Shown: positions 46,471-55,109 of the stretch, in pieces | Position numbering within the stretch: position 1 is the stretch's first letter | Layout: each line of letters begins with the position of its first letter | Assembly (NCBI GenBank): GCA_017881055.1 | Contig: JADGRF010000077.1 | Location: 1 to 55,109, forward strand | Direction: 5' to 3' | Source: Sandaracinaceae bacterium | GTDB taxonomy: Bacteria > Myxococcota_A > Polyangia > Polyangiales > JAFGIB01 | DNA: 55,109 nt | Position numbers and translations under genes: made by a program | The notes under the pieces: model-generated | Databases searched by the model: none | What the model saw: only the letters and a program-made list of their open reading frames with translations | Told to the model about the DNA's origin: nothing

Positions 46471-47112
46471 TCAGTATTTCACCTGGCAGGAGAGCTCGAA
46501 CGACACCACCGGCAACGAGCTCGCACCGTCGACCGCCGAGGCCGTCGCCTGCAGCGTCACCTTCTCGAACAGATCCGAGAGCGCGAGCCGACGCAGGAAC
46601 TCCGCGACGTCTTCGTTGGTCTTGCCGAGCCCGCGAATCACGCACTTGCGGTGATCCTCGGTGAACGCCGTCAACCACAGACGCCGGATATCCCAACCCG
46701 CGTTGTAGCCAGCGAGCGGGTTGTCGTGACGCAGCTGCTCGAGGCGCTCGGGCGTGACCGCAGGGCCCCCACCTTCGCTCAAGATGCGGCTCATCTCCAT
46801 CAACACGCGCGACGGACCCTGGCGCGCCGACTGCAGCTTACCGACGACTTCTTCGAGCTGCCGACTCTTGGCCAGCGCCGCTTCGACCTCGCCGATGTTC
46901 GCGCTCTTCTGCTTGGCTTGCTCGATCTGCTGCTCGAGCGCGGTGTTGGCCGCCGCCTGCTCGTCGAGCGTGCCCTTCTTGTTCAAGTAGACCAAGACCA
47001 GCACGATGCACCACGCGAAGATCGACAGCAGGTAGACGATGGCCCAGACCTGCGTCGAACCACTCGCGACCGCAACGCGCTTCGCTTCGGGCAGCAGATT
47101 GATGCGAATCAT
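46471..47112 (-). CDS. pilN: Type IVa pilus assembly protein PilN
   Basis: A 213-residue bitopic protein. The cytoplasmic N-terminus MIRINLLPEAKR carries the INLLP motif that binds PilM. A membrane helix (about 23-45) and a coiled coil follow, then a ferredoxin-like fold. It overlaps pilM by ATGA (47109-47112) and is followed by pilO after one base. Function: links the cytoplasmic PilM to the periplasmic PilO-PilP. Confidence 0.94.
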   Translation of the reverse strand: MIRINLLPEAKRVAVASGSTQVWAIVYLLSIFAWCIVLVLVYLNKKGTLDEQAAANTALEQQIEQAKQKSANIGEVEAALAKSRQLEEVVGKLQSARQGPSRVLMEMSRILSEGGGPAVTPERLEQLRHDNPLAGYNAGWDIRRLWLTAFTEDHRKCVIRGLGKTNEDVAEFLRRLALSDLFEKVTLQATASAVDGASSLPVVSFELSCQVKY

Positions 47113-48164
47113 GCCGCGCGCTCCCGTTCCTTGCGCAGCGCAAGGCCGTACGCGACCACGGCCTGCGCCGTGCGACCCTGCAGGGCGAGCGGGTCGACGC
47201 TCTTCGGATCGGGCTGCGCCACGAGCAGCGGATCGAGCGAGAGCACTTCGACCTGACAGCGATCGGCGAGCTCGTCGTGCAGCGCCTGCACGTTGGCCGT
47301 GCCGCCCGACAGGTACACCTTGTGCACTTCACGGTCGCCGCTGGTCGCCAAGTAGAAGTCGAGCGAGCGCTGGATCTCGCCAGCGAGCGTGCCGACCACG
47401 TCTTTGATGATCTGCGGAACCTGCTGCGGAACCACGCCTTGCGCGCTGCCGCACTTGTACGCCTCCGCCTCTTCCTGACTGATGCCAAGCTGACGCTGAA
47501 TCTCTTCGGTGATCGCGTTGCCTCCGTTCACGATATCGCGCGTGAACGCCGTCGTGCCCGCCGCCAAGATATTGAGCGTGGTCAGCGATGCACCTACATG
47601 CAGCAGGACCACGGTCTGATCGGGAGGAGGCGCGCCGTACGCGGCCTCGAAGCAGTTCTGGACAGTGAAGGCATCGAGGTCGACGACTCTCGGACGCAGC
47701 TTAGCTTCGAGCGCTAAGTTCGTGAGATCACCGATTTCTTCCTTCTTTGCGGCCACCAGGAGCACGTCCATCTGGCCCTGCTCCTCCCGGCGGTTCACGA
47801 CTTGGTAGTCGATCTGCACGTCGGCGAGCTCGAACGGGATGTGCTGCTCCGCTTCCCAGTTGATCTGCTCGGACAGCTCAGCCTGCGTCATCAACGGCAT
47901 CGTGATCTTCTTGATGATCACGCTGTGCCCACTGACGCGCATCGCGACGTCGCGGCGCTTGACCTTGTGGAAGAGCCTGTCGAGCCCTTCCACGATCGCG
48001 CCGGCATTCATGATGTGGCCGTCGACGATCGTCTGCGCCGGAAGAGGGTGATAACCGAAGCGCACGAGAGTTCTCGCGCCCTTCCGATCTTCTTTAATCT
48101 CGCAGACTTTGATCGCGGAGGTCCCGATATCAACGCCGACGAGGTTCTTGCCTTCGGAGGCCAC
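47109..48164 (-). CDS. pilM: Type IVa pilus actin-like protein PilM
   Basis: A 351-residue cytoplasmic protein with the actin-fold ATP-binding signature VGVDIGTSAIKVCEI near the start, VVLLHVGASLTTLNIL in the middle and VYLSGGTANVQAL near the end. It binds the INLLP motif of PilN. The upstream HTH gene ends six bases before its ATG, so the HTH protein, PilM, N, O and P are probably on one mRNA. Confidence 0.95.
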   Translation of the reverse strand: MASEGKNLVGVDIGTSAIKVCEIKEDRKGARTLVRFGYHPLPAQTIVDGHIMNAGAIVEGLDRLFHKVKRRDVAMRVSGHSVIIKKITMPLMTQAELSEQINWEAEQHIPFELADVQIDYQVVNRREEQGQMDVLLVAAKKEEIGDLTNLALEAKLRPRVVDLDAFTVQNCFEAAYGAPPPDQTVVLLHVGASLTTLNILAAGTTAFTRDIVNGGNAITEEIQRQLGISQEEAEAYKCGSAQGVVPQQVPQIIKDVVGTLAGEIQRSLDFYLATSGDREVHKVYLSGGTANVQALHDELADRCQVEVLSLDPLLVAQPDPKSVDPLALQGRTAQAVVAYGLALRKERERAA

Positions 48165-48170
48165 CTGGCA

Positions 48171-48596
48171 TCACTCCTCCTCGCCGAACACGCGAACGCG
48201 ATCGGCGAGGCTCAATCCCAGGGCTTCTAGGATTTTTCTCTTGGTGTCCATGCGACAACCCAGACCCTTTTCGACGCGGTCGATCGTCAACACCGAGAGA
48301 TTCGCACGCCGTGCCAGTTCCGCTTTGGACATCATCTTTTGGATGCGTGTCTCGCGCAGGCGGTTCTTGCGCGTAGGCACCACGGCCTTCTTGCCCTTGC
48401 CCTTGGTTTCGGGCTTGGGACCTCGTTCGACTTCGTCATCCTGTTCAACCCGCGTGTCATCGCGCTCGCGCGCGCGCTCACGTTCGCGATCACTGGAGTC
48501 CGCAGCGTATCGGGCGGGCCTCGCAACTTGACTGCGTGCCGAGGCGGTAACCTCGGAATCGGACGGTGCTGCCGTCGCACGCGTTGTCGCACTCAT
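48171..48596 (-). CDS. XRE-type helix-turn-helix regulator upstream of pilM
   Basis: A 141-residue protein. The first 85 residues are disordered and charged (DRERERARERDD, then GKGKKAVVP), and the last 55 contain an XRE/Cro-type HTH (SKAELARRANLSVLTIDRV). Two starts are possible, ATG at 48596 or GTG at 48617; neither has a good ribosome-binding site. It ends six bases before pilM. The upstream region has a perfect TATAAT and a perfect inverted repeat, which suggests that the protein controls its own operon. I do not know a named homologue. Confidence 0.8.
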   Translation of the reverse strand: MSATTRATAAPSDSEVTASARSQVARPARYAADSSDRERERARERDDTRVEQDDEVERGPKPETKGKGKKAVVPTRKNRLRETRIQKMMSKAELARRANLSVLTIDRVEKGLGCRMDTKRKILEALGLSLADRVRVFGEEE

Positions 48597-48759
48597 GGAT
48601 TTTTCGCGTTGCTCCACGGTGATGTTTGCAGTGCGCGTGTTGACGTTCTCGAGCGATAGCCGCGACGGAAAAAGACCGGCGTGACTAGCTCTGATTTTAA
48701 GGCGCGCGCCGGAGTGAGGTCAAGCAAACTTCGCTAAAATTCTGCATAGTTAAGCATAA

Positions 48760-48765
48760 ATTATA
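48760..48765 (-). promoter_or_regulatory. Perfect -10 box (TATAAT) of the HTH-pil operon
   Basis: On the minus strand the sequence reads TTAGATATAATTTATG, with a perfect TATAAT. No TTGACA-like hexamer lies 16-18 bases upstream, so the promoter may need an activator. The transcript would start near 48752, giving a 135-155 base leader before the HTH start. Confidence 0.55.
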
Positions 48766-48771
48766 TCTAAT

Positions 48772-48795
48772 TTGAGTCTCCAATTTGAGACTCAA
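48772..48795. promoter_or_regulatory. Perfect inverted repeat overlapping the -35 region: candidate operator
   Basis: TTGAGTCTC (48772-48780) and GAGACTCAA (48787-48795) are perfect complements around the six-base spacer CAATTT. Centred about 31 bases upstream of the predicted transcription start, it covers the -35 region of the minus-strand promoter. An HTH dimer could bind here as activator or repressor. Confidence 0.6.
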
Positions 48796-48945
48796 CTCCG
48801 ACGAGCAGCCCAAACGGGCGTCGTGCGTTTCTCTCGGTTGTCAAGGATCGGCCAGGTCGAGTCGAAGCGTCGCACCCGGCCAGTGCCAGCGCAAAAAAAC
48901 GGCGCCTGGTGTGCAGCCCAATCCGTGCGCTAGCGTCTGCTCCGC

Positions 48946-49971
48946 GTGGCGATCTTCCGTCCCTACCCCCTGATGCGGCTGGTCGTAGTCGTATCGTTTT
49001 CGCTGCTGATGTTCGCCGCGCACCCCGCGCGAGCAGAGCACGAGCACACCGTGCAGCCAGGGCAGTCGCTCGGCGGCATCGCCAAGCACTACGGCGTGAC
49101 CGTGTTTCAACTCGCAATGCGCAACCGCATCAAGCGCGAAGCGACGCTGCGCAAGGGACAGGTCCTGATCGTTCCCGCGCCGGGCATCATCTACGTCGGC
49201 TCGGGACAAACGCTGGCCAGCATCGCGCACCTGCACGACGTCGATCCCATCGAGCTCGCGCACCGCAACGGCCTGTCACCGCGTGATCCACTGAAAGCCG
49301 GACAACGCCTTTTGCTGCCAGGCTTCGACGACAGCGGCGACGCCGACGACGCACGCAAGAAGTGGGGCGCGCCGAAGCACCCAGGCGTCGTCAGTTTGTA
49401 TCGCATCTGGTCGAAGGAGACGCGGCACCTGCGCATGCTCGATGACCGAGCTCGCACGCGGCCGCTCGCGCTGACCCAGATGCGGGATCTGTTGCGCCCA
49501 CGGCTCTCGAAGCAGAAGAAGCTCCCTCACCCGCGCTTACTGCGCTTGATCGCGCAGGTGTCCGATCATTTCGGCGGCCGCACGCTGAACGTGGTCAGCG
49601 GCTATCGGTTGCCAGGTGGTTACACGCGCGAGTCGAGCCGGCACGTCGCCGGCGAGGCCATCGACTTCTTCATTCCCGGTGTGCCGCTGACCGAGCTGCG
49701 CGACTACTGCCAACACTTCGAGCACAGCGGCTGCGGGTACTATCCGCGCAGCCACTTCGTGCACATGGACGTGCGCGTGAAGAGTACGCGCTGGACCGAT
49801 TGGTCCCTGCCCGGCCAAGCCCCGATCCTGAGCGAGCCCAGGCCCGACACGAGCCCCGCGCTCGACGACGAGAAGCCCACGCACCAGCCGCACGACGAGA
49901 CCGAGATTCAAGAGCCGCCTCCCGCCGAAGACGACGGCTTGCCACCGACGGACGACGACACCGCACCGTGA
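48946..49971 (+). CDS. LysM and DUF882 (YcbK-type) murein hydrolase
   Basis: A 341-residue secreted protein. The GTG at 48946 or the ATG at 48973 could be the start; the signal peptide (LVVVVSFSLLMFAAHPARA) follows either. Two LysM repeats bind peptidoglycan (about 34-80 and 82-125: HTVQPGQSLGGIAKHYGVTV; SGQTLASIAHLHDVDPIEL). The catalytic DUF882 domain at about 170-285 has RHVAGEAIDFF and SHFVHMDVR, whose His/Asp residues bind zinc as in M15/YcbK proteins. An acidic Pro-rich tail ends the protein. It probably cuts or remodels the cell wall; a role in letting the pilus through is possible but unproven. Confidence 0.9.
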   Translation: MAIFRPYPLMRLVVVVSFSLLMFAAHPARAEHEHTVQPGQSLGGIAKHYGVTVFQLAMRNRIKREATLRKGQVLIVPAPGIIYVGSGQTLASIAHLHDVDPIELAHRNGLSPRDPLKAGQRLLLPGFDDSGDADDARKKWGAPKHPGVVSLYRIWSKETRHLRMLDDRARTRPLALTQMRDLLRPRLSKQKKLPHPRLLRLIAQVSDHFGGRTLNVVSGYRLPGGYTRESSRHVAGEAIDFFIPGVPLTELRDYCQHFEHSGCGYYPRSHFVHMDVRVKSTRWTDWSLPGQAPILSEPRPDTSPALDDEKPTHQPHDETEIQEPPPAEDDGLPPTDDDTAP

Positions 49972-49976
49972 GCCCC

Positions 49977-50012
49977 CTGAGAGCTGCTCGGGTGTTCGCA
50001 CGCAGTGCTCAG
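49977..50012. terminator. Inverted repeat between the LysM and kinase genes
   Basis: CTGAGAGCTGC (49977-49987) pairs with GCAGTGCTCAG (50002-50012) at 9 of 11 positions across a 14-base loop, in the 37-base gap between convergent genes, overlapping the stop codon of the kinase gene. It may end both transcripts; no T-run is present. Confidence 0.4.
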
Positions 50013-53000
50013 AGAATGCTGTAGTCGCTGAGTCTGCGATAGAACGTGCGGCGCGGCATGCCCAAGGTCTGGGCAGCGCGCACGCGGTTCCAGCCGCACG
50101 ACTGCAACGCGTCCAGGATGCGCTGCTTCTCGTCCAGCCGATGGTGATCCAGCGTCTCGACGCGGCCTACCGGCGCCTCGCTGGGCAGTTGCGTGGGCAG
50201 CGTGCTGGGCTTCCCAGCGACGAGCCCGAGGTCATCCACGTCGATGCTCGAGCTCTCGCACATCACGCAGGCCTGCAAGAGCACGTGCTCGAGCTGGCGA
50301 ACGTTGCCCGGCCAGGGTTGCTCCATGAGCTTCGCCAGCGCGGGCCGGGTCAAGTGGTGCTTGGGCTTGCCGTCACGCTCGGCGAACACGCGCAGCAAAT
50401 GATCGCAGAGCAGCGGGATGTCGTCGCGGCGCTCACGCAGCGGCGGCAAGGCAACCTCGACCACGCTCAGCCGGTAGAACAAGTCCTCGCGGAATCTACC
50501 CTCGGCCACCAGCTCGGAGAGCGGACGCTGCGTCGCGCACACCACGCGCACATCGACCGTCTCCTCGACGTCGGAGCCGACCCGGCAGACTTTTCCCTCC
50601 TGCAGCACGCGCAAGAGATCGACCTGCATGCGCGGCGGCATGTCGGAGACCTCGTCGAGAAACAGCGTGCCACCTGACGCCGACGCGAACATGCCGCGCC
50701 GATCGCGATCGGCGCCGCTGAAGGCACCCTTCACATGCCCGAACAGCTCGCTCTCCAGCAGCTCCAACGGCAACGAACCGCAGTTCAGCGCCACGAAAGG
50801 TGCGTGCGCGCGCGGCCCTGCGTAGTGAATCGCACGCGCCACCAGCTCTTTGCCGGTGCCGCTCTCGCCGCGTACGACGACCGAAACCGCGGCGTTCGCC
50901 AGCCGCTCGACGGCGTCGAACACGCGCTGCATGCCAGGCGTCCTACCGACCATGCCGTGATGCACGCCGTCGCTCGACTTGCGTGTGGCCCGCGTAAGCT
51001 CGCGCTGCACGTCGTCGAGCTGACGCGTGCGCGCGATCAGCAAGTCCTCGAGGTCGGCCTTGGCTTTCCCAAGCTCGAAGTTCCTCAGCTCGAGCTCGCT
51101 CTTCTGTCGTTGGATCTGAGCGAGCAAGCGCGCGTTTTCGATCGCGATCGCTGCTTGGTCTGCAAAGGCGCACAGCAGATCGACCGCCGTCGGGCTGAAG
51201 CGTCCACGGCTTCGACGATGCTCGAGATAGAGCACGCCGACGGTTCCCGAAGGACCGCGGATCGGCAAGGCCGCAACGGACCGCAGCATCAGCTTGTGCA
51301 CGGACACGTACTCCGAGAGACGACCATCGACCGTCGCATCGACGGTCACGATTGGCTCGCCGTCGATCAGCACGGCTTCCGCGATCGAGCGACTGAACGC
51401 CGCATGCGCGTCGTCAGGCATGGGTTTGCGCAGTCGCGTGACGTGAGACTCCAGCTTGCCCGAGGCGTCCACGAGCAACACCGAGCCCCGCTCGGCGCCG
51501 GAGAGATCCACCGCGCTCTCGGTGACGCGTTCCAACAGACGATCGACGTCGTGCTCGCTGGCGAGCCGCTTCAGGATCTCGAGCAGGCGTTCGCGCTCGG
51601 CGTAGGCATCTTGCGCAACTCCGCTGGTCTGACTGCGCTCGCTAGAGGCCTCGAAGCGATGCTCGGTGCTCTGTGCACGCTCACGCACGGCCCTGCGCCG
51701 CGGGTCGTGCCAGAAGGCGTCACGGTGCTCGCGCGGCACGCGCAGCGCGATCTCTTCCAGCACCTCCATGGCCGCACGCGCATCGCGTCGCGCAGCAAAG
51801 CGTGCGCCAAGCGCATCGTGCGCCAGCGACAAGGCCGCGAGCGCGGACCACTCGATGTCACGGTCACGAATCTTGCGCGCACCTTCGAGCACGGCCCCTA
51901 AGCTCAGCACGGCACCGTCCACGTCGCCGCTCGCCACGCGCGCACGGCCTACCAGCAGCTCCATGCGCAGGCGCAGATCCCCGATCTTGTCTCGCTCGAT
52001 GCGCTCGCGCGCGGTCGACAAGCGCGCAGCCGCAGCTGAGGTATCGACCGGCCCTCCGCGGTCCAGCAAGGCCTCCGCTGCGTCGAGATGGTGCTCACTG
52101 ATCTCGCGCGTCTGCCCAAGCTTCGTGTAACGCGCGATCGCGTCGTCGTACCGGATCAAGGCCTTGTCGACGTGGCCCAAACGCGCGAGCAGGTCGCCCA
52201 GCAACGCCGTCGCTTGAGCCGCGATGAACTTGTGCCCCGCACCCTCCGACTCCGCGAGCACGCTTTCGATCTCGCCACGCGCGCTCTCGTACAAACCGAA
52301 GTACACGTGAATGTGCGCCAGATTGAACAACGCTTGAGCACGCGTCGATTGCCGACCCGCGCGCAGCGCTAGCCGCGCGGCGCTCTCGTAGTGCTCGGCG
52401 GCCAGCGCCGGCTCTCCGAGATAGAACAACATCGCACCGAGATTCATCGAGTGCGTGGCCATGCTGCCCACGTCGCCGAGCGTGCGAACGATCTCGAGGC
52501 TCTGTTCCAAGAGGCTCCGGGCCGAGACCATGTCGCCGCTGCGTTGGCAGCCGATCGCGAGATACGCGAGCACGTTGGCCTCGTCGCGCTTCTCGCCGAA
52601 CGCGCGCGCAAGCTCCAGCGCGGCCTGGTGAGCGTTGCGCGCTGCTTCGTGGTCGGATCGATAGCTCGCCACCATGCCCTGCGAGCAAAGCAGCTCGACG
52701 CGCACGGGATCCTGCGCGGGCGCGCACGCGAGCCCCACGCTGACCGCAGCATCCACGCCAGCGTAGTCGCCGCGGCGAAGGTGCACCTTAGCCAGCTCAC
52801 GCTGGACGCGCGCGCGGCACGCGCCTTCGGCGTCCGCTGGAACCGTACCGAGAGCCGAAACTGCGTCGTCGAAGCGTCCGAGCACGGTGAGCGCACGCGC
52901 AGCCAGCACGGCTGCGTTCGCGCGTTCGCTCGAGCTCGCGGCCGTGTCGTGCAGCAGCTCATCCGTATGTGCGAACGCAGCTTCGTCGTCGCCCAGCGCA

Positions 53001-55109
53001 TGCTCTTCTTGCGCAAGCTGGAACAGCGCGTCCCGACGCCGCGCCTCCTCTGCATGTGGCAAGAGCGCACGCAGCAGCTCGGCCGCCGCAGCGTGCGAGG
53101 ACACGCCACGCAGCACCTGCACGGCTTCTGGAACCAGCTCCCGCACACGCGTGGCGTCGTCCGCGAGCACGGCGACACGCGCGCGGTCCACGACATCGAG
53201 CCGCGGCAACCACGCGGCCCGCTGCCAGTGCGCCGCCTGCTCTCGCCACTCGTGCTGCGCACGGCTCTTGCGAAGCGCGCCGCGCAGCGTGTTGTCGGCG
53301 AGCGAGATCCGCGCTCCATGGGTCACCAAGCGTTGCGCGACGAGCTGGCCAAGCGCCGCCGCAGCATCCGCTTTGTGCAAATCCAGCACCTCCGCAACCA
53401 GCGCCTCGGGAATGGAACCGACGAACGCCAAGAGGTTGAGCAAGTCGAGATGCTTTGGGGCAATACGCAACAGCCGCGCGCGGATCAGCGCGAGAGACGC
53501 TTCGCCGGGTGGCAAGTCACGCACGTCGGCGGGCGTGACCGCCGGCAGCGCCGCCAGTGCGGTGAGCGCGCTGACCAGCGCACCCGGCAAGCCTTCCACA
53601 TGCTGGACGAGCGCATCGACGACCGAGCTGTCGAGCGCGCCGAGCGCGTCGTTCGCGAGACTGGCAACGTCGTCGTGCGAGAGCAGCGGCAGCTCGAACG
53701 TTCGACTGGCGGAGAGCTCGCGCAGCGCGGGGGCAGTGAGCTGTGTCGCCGAAGCAACGACGGAGATCTCGGCCCCCGGGCGCGCGTGGATCGCGGAACG
53801 CAGCACACGTGCGAACACGGCTTCCGCGCGATCGAGATCATCTATCAGGACCGCGACTGGAGCCTCCGCGGCCACGGCGCCGAGCAGCGCCGCGAGCGCT
53901 TCCGCGGCGGGCTCTGGGGCGACCTTGCCCCGCTGAAGATCCTGCAGCACGGCACGCCCTAGCGCCGCCGCGGCATGCGAGGGATCGACCGCGATCAACG
54001 TTTGCTCGAACAGTGACACGAGCTCGCCGCCTGCATCCGCGCCGCCGGCTGCGACCTCGAGCACACGCTGCGAACGAAGCGACAGACGCCACTTGAGCTC
54101 CCGCAGCAGCAGAGATTTACCGGAGCCCGCCGGCCCATGAACGAACACGACGGCGCTGTGCCGCCCCGCATCCCCGCGCTGGCCGAGGCTCGCGCTTGTT
54201 GCTCGCTCGTCCAGGCTCGCTTCTATATCCGCCAGCAACGGACCGTGACCACGCGGACGCGGAAGCACGAGCTCATGGTGTTCCGGGGGCGGGGTGGCGC
54301 TCGGGGCGCGCGTGCCGAGCAGACGGTCGAGCGCAGCGATCAACTCGTTGACGCTGGGAAAACGGTCGAGCGGCGCTGGTGCAAGCGCGCGCAGCGCGAT
54401 GACCAGCGCTTCACGCGAGAGCTCGTCGACACCGAAAGGAAGCTCCGGCGTCTTACCCTCGAGCTTGGCCGCGAGCGCGCGCGCGCCAAGCTCCGCGAAC
54501 GGAAGGCTGCCCGACACGACGAGAAAGAGAGTGACGCCGAGCGCGTAGATGTCCGCCGCGACGCTCGCGGTCTCGCCGCGCATCAGCTCGGGTGCCATGA
54601 ACGAGGGCGTGCCTGCACCAGCCAAGCCGTCGCGCGCGCTGCCACTCGTGCGCATCCGCGACAAACCGAAGTCGATCAGGAACGCATGCCCCTCGCCATC
54701 GATGATCGAGTTGCCGGGCTTGATGTCTCCGTGCACCACGCCCGCGCGATGCAGCGAGGCAACCACACGCGCGACCTGACGAAAAAGCGCGATGCGCTGC
54801 GCGACCGGCAGCTCCGCCGCAGCAGCTTGATCGAGCGGCTGACCCTCGACGTACGCGCGCGTGAAGAACGGTCCGCTCGGTTGGCCCGCGCGCTCCGGCA
54901 ACACACCGAAGTCGTAGACCTGTGCCACACCCGGCAGTGAGACCGATGCCATCATCGCGAACTCACGCTCGAAGGCCGCGCGCAGCAGGTCATCGACCCG
55001 CGCACGCAACGTCTTCAGCGCGACCTCGCGACCGCCCTGCAGGCGATCGCGAGCCAGGTAAACGTCGCCAGAGCCGCCACGCCCCAAGTGACGCAGAACC
55101 TCATACCGA
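50009..55109 (-). CDS. Ser/Thr kinase-ATPase-TPR-GAF-sigma54 activator-Fis fusion, 5' end outside the window
   Basis: The frame runs to the right edge and encodes RYEVLRHLGRGGSG there, so a few residues of the N-terminus are missing. About 1699 residues are visible. A Hanks-type kinase (1-265) has the glycine loop, VALK Lys at 32, HGDIKPGN (Gly where HRD has Arg), DFG near 145 and MAPE. An AAA/STAND-type ATPase follows (HGPAGSGKS near 325, LIDDLD near 420), TPR repeats (about 640-1130), a GAF domain (about 1180-1320), a coiled coil, a sigma-54 AAA+ domain (RGESGTGKE near 1413; GAFSGA near 1460 instead of GAFTGA) and a Fis HTH (about 1665-1699). One protein can thus sense, phosphorylate and activate transcription. 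Confidence 0.92.
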   Translation of the reverse strand, partial: RYEVLRHLGRGGSGDVYLARDRLQGGREVALKTLRARVDDLLRAAFEREFAMMASVSLPGVAQVYDFGVLPERAGQPSGPFFTRAYVEGQPLDQAAAAELPVAQRIALFRQVARVVASLHRAGVVHGDIKPGNSIIDGEGHAFLIDFGLSRMRTSGSARDGLAGAGTPSFMAPELMRGETASVAADIYALGVTLFLVVSGSLPFAELGARALAAKLEGKTPELPFGVDELSREALVIALRALAPAPLDRFPSVNELIAALDRLLGTRAPSATPPPEHHELVLPRPRGHGPLLADIEASLDERATSASLGQRGDAGRHSAVVFVHGPAGSGKSLLLRELKWRLSLRSQRVLEVAAGGADAGGELVSLFEQTLIAVDPSHAAAALGRAVLQDLQRGKVAPEPAAEALAALLGAVAAEAPVAVLIDDLDRAEAVFARVLRSAIHARPGAEISVVASATQLTAPALRELSASRTFELPLLSHDDVASLANDALGALDSSVVDALVQHVEGLPGALVSALTALAALPAVTPADVRDLPPGEASLALIRARLLRIAPKHLDLLNLLAFVGSIPEALVAEVLDLHKADAAAALGQLVAQRLVTHGARISLADNTLRGALRKSRAQHEWREQAAHWQRAAWLPRLDVVDRARVAVLADDATRVRELVPEAVQVLRGVSSHAAAAELLRALLPHAEEARRRDALFQLAQEEHALGDDEAAFAHTDELLHDTAASSSERANAAVLAARALTVLGRFDDAVSALGTVPADAEGACRARVQRELAKVHLRRGDYAGVDAAVSVGLACAPAQDPVRVELLCSQGMVASYRSDHEAARNAHQAALELARAFGEKRDEANVLAYLAIGCQRSGDMVSARSLLEQSLEIVRTLGDVGSMATHSMNLGAMLFYLGEPALAAEHYESAARLALRAGRQSTRAQALFNLAHIHVYFGLYESARGEIESVLAESEGAGHKFIAAQATALLGDLLARLGHVDKALIRYDDAIARYTKLGQTREISEHHLDAAEALLDRGGPVDTSAAAARLSTARERIERDKIGDLRLRMELLVGRARVASGDVDGAVLSLGAVLEGARKIRDRDIEWSALAALSLAHDALGARFAARRDARAAMEVLEEIALRVPREHRDAFWHDPRRRAVRERAQSTEHRFEASSERSQTSGVAQDAYAERERLLEILKRLASEHDVDRLLERVTESAVDLSGAERGSVLLVDASGKLESHVTRLRKPMPDDAHAAFSRSIAEAVLIDGEPIVTVDATVDGRLSEYVSVHKLMLRSVAALPIRGPSGTVGVLYLEHRRSRGRFSPTAVDLLCAFADQAAIAIENARLLAQIQRQKSELELRNFELGKAKADLEDLLIARTRQLDDVQRELTRATRKSSDGVHHGMVGRTPGMQRVFDAVERLANAAVSVVVRGESGTGKELVARAIHYAGPRAHAPFVALNCGSLPLELLESELFGHVKGAFSGADRDRRGMFASASGGTLFLDEVSDMPPRMQVDLLRVLQEGKVCRVGSDVEETVDVRVVCATQRPLSELVAEGRFREDLFYRLSVVEVALPPLRERRDDIPLLCDHLLRVFAERDGKPKHHLTRPALAKLMEQPWPGNVRQLEHVLLQACVMCESSSIDVDDLGLVAGKPSTLPTQLPSEAPVGRVETLDHHRLDEKQRILDALQSCGWNRVRAAQTLGMPRRTFYRRLSDYSIL

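Larger units (their letters stand above)
48618..48945. other. 328-base divergent region between the HTH-pil operon and the LysM gene
   Basis: A strongly AT-rich island (about 48725-48795) sits in otherwise GC-rich sequence and contains the TATAAT box and inverted repeat described below. The rest is GC-rich with no coding frame supported. The LysM gene's own promoter is not evident. Confidence 0.55.

Overview
The window is a GC-rich, densely coded bacterial chromosome segment. Its gene content points to the Myxococcota (myxobacteria). It carries a myxobacterial-style PilB and pilMNOPQ set, a protein kinase fused to a sigma-54 activator, a ZnR-GYF-TPR protein, and very large TPR proteins. The species cannot be named from the sequence. 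No rRNA, tRNA, CRISPR array, transposase or phage gene was seen, so this looks like core chromosome. Both ends cut through genes.

Layout. 1-9853: a MoxR/von Willebrand envelope-type cluster (DUF4175-like coiled-coil protein, metallopeptidase-TPR protein, MoxR ATPase, DUF58 protein, BatA-like protein), with a DUF2723 membrane protein gene on the opposite strand inside it. 9883-11636: prmC and a membrane-anchored helical-repeat protein. 11910-13619: pilB, followed by a 377-base gene-poor stretch with palindromes and a small unknown gene. 14415-16831: pyrC and carA (pyrimidine synthesis). 16964-22411: a double-length UvrA. 22481-26286: a lipoprotein gene, then a vWA/amidotransferase-like plus DUF4159 pair that looks like a detached second part of the first cluster. 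26370-30822: apbE, citrate synthase, an unknown 185-aa protein, a thioredoxin-rhodanese fusion and deoC. 30950-40994: ZnR-GYF-TPR protein, SppA, a 1804-aa TPR protein and a lipoprotein. 41082-48596, all on the minus strand: an HTH regulator, pilM, pilN, pilO, pilP, pilQ and an aroK-aroB fusion. 48946-49971: a LysM/DUF882 hydrolase. 50009 to the end: a kinase-ATPase-TPR-GAF-sigma54-Fis protein.

How it works together. PilB is the extension ATPase and PilM/N/O/P/Q form the alignment complex and secretin of a type IVa pilus; pilA, pilC and pilT are not in the window. The HTH gene lies 6 bases upstream of pilM. Its upstream region has a perfect TATAAT box next to a perfect inverted repeat, which suggests an autoregulated pil operon.

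Most striking structure. pilQ is bracketed by two copies of a 98-99 base symmetrical hairpin. Each begins exactly 12 bases after the stop codon of the preceding gene, and the outer stem shows compensatory changes between copies. A shorter hairpin of the same plan follows carA, and a tandem pair of unrelated hairpins precedes pyrC. GC-rich hairpins without a T-run after stop codons appear to be a recurring 3'-end signal in this genome.
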